Positions 62,792-64,000 of a DNA stretch of 64,000 nt are shown piece after piece. Source of the stretch: Gallionellales bacterium GWA2_60_18 (GTDB taxonomy: Bacteria; Pseudomonadota; Gammaproteobacteria; Burkholderiales; Gallionellaceae); NCBI GenBank assembly GCA_001801105.1, contig MGWS01000022.1, forward strand, positions 1 through 64,000. The letters run 5' to 3'. The translations under genes and the position numbers were made by a program. Position 1 is the first letter of the stretch, and the number at the start of each line of letters is the position of its first letter. The notes beneath the pieces were generated by a model, which was given only the letters and a program-made list of their open reading frames with translations, ran no database searches and had not been told where the DNA came from.

Positions 62792-63358
62792 TTAGATCTT
62801 GCCGACCAGGGCTGGCGACGGAACCAGGGTCTTGTCGCCTTCCTTCCACTTGGCCGGGCAGACTTCGCCGGGGTGGGAGGCGACATATTGCGCGGCCTTG
62901 ACCTTGCGCATCAGTTCGCTGGCATCGCGGCCGATGCCGCCGGCGTTGATCTCGATGATCTGGATCTTGCCCTGCGGGTCGATCACGAAGGTGCCGCGCT
63001 CGGCCAGACCCTTCTCCTCGATCATCACGCCGAAGTTGCGCGAGATGACGCCGGTAGGATCGCCGACCATCACGTAGCCGATCTTGCCGATGGTCTCCGA
63101 AGTGTCATGCCAGGCCATGTGGGTGAAGTGGGTGTCGGTGGACACGCTGTAGATCTCCACGCCCAGCTTCTGGAACTCGGCATAGTTGTCGGCCAGGTCG
63201 CCCAGCTCGGTCGGGCAGACGAAAGTGAAATCGGCCGGGTAGAAGAACACCACGGACCACTTGCCCTTCAGGTCGGCGTCGGACACGGCGACGAACTTGC
63301 CGTTATGGAAGGCGGTGGCGTTGAAGGGCTGGACTTCGGTATTGATGAGGCTGTTCAT
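62792..63358 (-). CDS. ahpC: Peroxiredoxin AhpC (alkyl hydroperoxide reductase C subunit)
   Basis: A 188-residue typical 2-Cys peroxiredoxin. The peroxidatic Cys is near residue 48 in [14 protein letters not shown]; the resolving Cys is in [20 protein letters not shown] is the family start, at ATG 63358. Length matches E. coli AhpC (187). The usual reductase partner AhpF survives only as a tail, so another reductant must serve it. Confidence 0.95.
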   Translation of the reverse strand: MNSLINTEVQPFNATAFHNGKFVAVSDADLKGKWSVVFFYPADFTFVCPTELGDLADNYAEFQKLGVEIYSVSTDTHFTHMAWHDTSETIGKIGYVMVGDPTGVISRNFGVMIEEKGLAERGTFVIDPQGKIQIIEINAGGIGRDASELMRKVKAAQYVASHPGEVCPAKWKEGDKTLVPSPALVGKI

Positions 63359-63476
63359 GAGTGCTTCTCCTTGGGTTGGTTGAAATGAATTTTGCGACAG
63401 GGCGAAAGATACGGACTTTCGCGCCGCAGGCAAAATCAAATGTTCCAATGGTGCGGATAGGCTGGGGCTATGGGCG

Positions 63477-63614
63477 CTATTTGCGGCGCCCGGACTGCTT
63501 CTTGTAACGCTTCATCTGCCTGCGCGCATACAGGCCGTGGCAGAACAGGCCGAGCGTGGCGCACAACGCCAGCAGCGCGAACAGCGCAAGCCCAAGGGAG
63601 ATGGTTTCAGCCAT
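63477..63614 (-). CDS. Small single-pass membrane protein
   Basis: A 45-residue [23 protein letters not shown] is a hydrophobic helix, followed by [20 protein letters not shown], a strongly basic tail typical of the cytoplasmic side. It overlaps the stop of the upstream PepSY gene by 8 bases, which suggests coupling. The size and charge resemble small cytochrome-oxidase or PepSY accessory peptides, but I do not recognise it. Confidence 0.65.
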   Translation of the reverse strand: MAETISLGLALFALLALCATLGLFCHGLYARRQMKRYKKQSGRRK

Positions 63615-64000
63615 GCGATGTCTCCTGCATCAGCCGTGCCTGCGCGGCATCGCGGCGCTTGGTCTGGCTCTTCCACCACATCCACAGCCCGGTACCGCCG
63701 AGGAAGGTCAGGATGACGCCCAGAATGTCGATCCATATCCACACGTTTTCCTTGCCGAAAAATGCCTTGCCGGTATGCAAGTCGGTCACCAGCTTGCCCA
63801 GTGTGATGCGTTCGGCTACGGTCATTTTCGCGGGAAGTTGCGCCAGCGTTTGCCGCACTTCGTCGGCAGACTGCCATTTCGTCCCGTCGTGGCTGACCAG
63901 CAAGCCCTTGTCCTTGATGGCCACCGTCACACTGCCGTCGGGATTGAGGCTGGCGTTCCAGACATCGCCCTTGCTGGCATTGAGCCAGACATCATCCTTG
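63607..64000 (-). CDS. PepSY-type membrane protein (partial)
   Basis: The C-terminal 130 or so residues are visible; the start lies beyond the right edge. Visible sequence: DVWNASLNPDGSVTVAIKDK, GLLVSHDGTKWQSADEV, then LVTDLHTGKAFFGKENVWIW, a single helix IDILGVILTFLGGTGLWMW and the short basic end KSQTKRRDAAQARL. The LHTGKAF-helix arrangement is typical of PepSY-associated transmembrane proteins, often linked to iron uptake. A GTG at 63930 is not needed, as the frame stays open to the window edge. Confidence 0.78.
   Translation of the reverse strand, partial: KDDVWLNASKGDVWNASLNPDGSVTVAIKDKGLLVSHDGTKWQSADEVRQTLAQLPAKMTVAERITLGKLVTDLHTGKAFFGKENVWIWIDILGVILTFLGGTGLWMWWKSQTKRRDAAQARLMQETSHG

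Noticed and set aside
62562..62849. The whole 95-codon frame as a functional small gene
   Set aside because: Only its last ~43 codons match AhpF; the upstream part crosses the ahpC-end hairpin and the ahpC 3' end and shows no homology or ribosome site.

Overview
This 64-kb stretch is a gene-dense, GC-rich bacterial chromosome segment with almost only housekeeping genes. Several features point to a betaproteobacterium, probably an autotroph of the Nitrosomonadales (Gallionellaceae-like): an SAH riboswitch ahead of ahcY, a betaproteobacterial-type porin ending in Phe, the DUF2782-thrB block, the dapF-DUF484-xerC cluster, and a stand-alone phosphoribulokinase. The family-level placement is inference. 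I see no prophage, integron, CRISPR array or transposase gene. The first and last genes run off the window.

Layout. 1-10.4 kb (minus strand): leuS-lptE-holA-cutA-dsbD, a DUF202 gene, then aroQ-accB-accC-prmA and a zinc-ribbon gene; starts and stops often overlap by 1-4 bases. 10.4-14.4 kb (plus): a MITE-like element, phosphoribulokinase, uvrD and a MEKHLA-domain gene. 14.3-17.6 kb (minus): LOG-family gene, DUF2782, thrB and two membrane proteins. 17.7-23.7 kb: polA, a porin, DUF167, a flavin reductase and a sorbosone-dehydrogenase-like protein. 23.8-33.3 kb (minus): prfC-rpiA-phoU-ppx, tRNA-Phe, groES-groEL under a CIRCE operator, a nitronate-monooxygenase-family enzyme and a TIGR01777 epimerase. 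33.3-37.5 kb (plus): bioA-dacB and a diguanylate cyclase. 37.5-40.9 kb (minus): ubiD and two lipid A-type acyltransferases. 40.9-50.3 kb (plus): metK, an HD-GYP protein, the SAH riboswitch-ahcY-tfoX-like-membrane-metF operon, trhP, a second diguanylate cyclase, a YhcH-family gene and a ferritin-like gene. 50.3-57.5 kb: a duplicated-half membrane protein, ttcA, a pteridine-reductase-like SDR, a MidA-type methyltransferase, a DNA glycosylase, cca and slt. 57.6-62.5 kb (plus): CoA-binding protein, tag, dapF, DUF484, xerC, rlmI and tRNA-Arg. 62.5-64 kb (minus): an ahpF remnant, ahpC, a 45-residue membrane peptide and a PepSY-type protein.

Functional links: metK, ahcY and metF cover most of the SAM cycle and ahcY carries an SAH sensor. 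Two GGDEF proteins and one HD-GYP protein give c-di-GMP synthesis and breakdown within 13 kb. Fatty-acid initiation (accB/accC), lipid A acylation, LPS assembly (lptE) and peptidoglycan turnover (dacB, slt) supply the envelope.

The least ordinary feature is a load of short palindromic repeats. At least two families lie in frame inside protein genes (leuS, bioA, dacB, rlmI), and others fill intergenic gaps. Other oddities are a duplicated accC 5' end forming a short ORF that overlaps the accC start, the surviving C-terminal tail of ahpF beside ahpC, and a nitronate-monooxygenase-family protein with a Cys-rich tail. I found no convincing new multi-gene system.
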